Positions 41,763 to 41,856 of a stretch of 41,856 nucleotides of DNA are shown in pieces. The translations under genes were made by a program, and so were the position numbers. Source of the stretch: Flavobacteriales bacterium (GTDB lineage Bacteria > Bacteroidota > Bacteroidia > CAIKAF01). Location: NCBI GenBank assembly GCA_026418175.1, contig JAOABX010000022.1:1-41856 (forward strand), given 5' to 3'. How positions within the stretch are numbered: the stretch's first letter is position 1; each line of letters begins with the position of its first letter. The notes beneath the pieces are model-generated. The model had not been told where the DNA came from. It made no database searches and worked only from the letters and a program-made list of their open reading frames with translations.

Positions 41763-41856
41763 TTACCGAATCAAATTCACATGGCCATAGAAGTCATGTA
41801 CATCACCCACTACATCCAGGATTCTGATTTTGTACACATATACATCCTGTTTGGCC
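41763..41856 (-). CDS. C-terminal end of a gliding-motility/T9SS type B sorting-domain protein, cut by window edge
   Basis: Minus-strand reading from the right edge gives 30 codons and a TAA at 41763-41765: AKQDVYVYKIRILDVVGDVH, then DFYGHVNLIR. The combination QDVYVYKI, then D.hGHV.LIR at the very end, is the terminal strand pair of the gliding-motility-associated C-terminal (CHU_C, type B T9SS) domain. The cargo protein lies to the right of the window. It converges on the aminotransferase gene with three bases between the stops. Confidence 0.8.
   Translation of the reverse strand, partial: AKQDVYVYKIRILDVVGDVHDFYGHVNLIR

Noticed and set aside
1-41856. CRISPR arrays, insertion sequences, integrases or prophage genes
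   Set aside because: No spaced direct repeats, transposase or integrase motifs, or phage structural genes were seen on either strand.

Overview
The window looks like a chromosomal segment of an AT-rich member of the Bacteroidota, probably Chitinophagia/Sphingobacteriia/Flavobacteriia-like; I cannot go lower from sequence alone. The reasons are: a C-terminal tail of the gliding-motility/T9SS type B sorting kind at the right edge and a matching type of secreted-protein N-terminus at the left edge; repeated promoter elements of the Bacteroidota form TAnnTTTG (several with a TTTG-like -33 box); almost no Shine-Dalgarno sequences; and Bacteroidota-typical proteins (GH3 homologue, Omp28/thioredoxin-like lipoprotein, the secreted protein commonly mislabelled 'asparagine synthetase B').

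Layout. 1-600: 5' end of a secreted protein (minus) and tRNA-Leu(CAA) (minus) with its own promoter and a long hairpin terminator. 0.7-2.9 kb: prs, rplY/ctc, pth (plus). 2.9-9.0 kb: an AddA/AddB-like helicase-nuclease pair (minus, ATGA overlap). 9.1-11 kb: an exported unknown protein and a thioredoxin-fold lipoprotein. 11-22 kb: housekeeping genes: kbl, yicC, gmk (TTG start directly after the yicC stop), a geranylgeranyl-reductase-family flavoprotein, ftsX, a 51-codon small ORF, yraN, an RluB-like pseudouridine synthase, a GH3-family protein, an exported unknown protein and dnaB. 22.4-27.2 kb: a biotin carrier protein followed by lipid-type enzymes (a retinol-saturase/CrtISO-like flavoprotein, a membrane fatty-acid desaturase and, convergent, a cyclopropane-fatty-acid-synthase-family methyltransferase).

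27.4-41.8 kb is the accessory part: a glycan/glycolipid locus. A plus-strand operon (acyl carrier protein, ketoacyl-ACP synthase III, GtrB/ArnC-like glycosyltransferase, GNAT acyltransferase) meets an eight-gene minus-strand operon head-on: glycosyltransferase, TMTC-like membrane protein with TPRs, two SAM methyltransferases, UbiA-family prenyltransferase, class B asparagine synthetase, and two further glycosyltransferase-like proteins. A short divergent promoter region separates this operon from another glycosyltransferase-like gene and a WecE-like sugar aminotransferase. The most interesting inference is that ACP + KAS III + GNAT + WecE make an unusual N-acylated amino sugar, loaded onto polyprenyl phosphate by the GT2, while UbiA, the methyltransferases and AsnB add prenyl, methyl and amide modifications. 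The individual families are well supported; the joint pathway is inference.

I saw no CRISPR array, insertion sequence, integrase, rRNA or phage gene.
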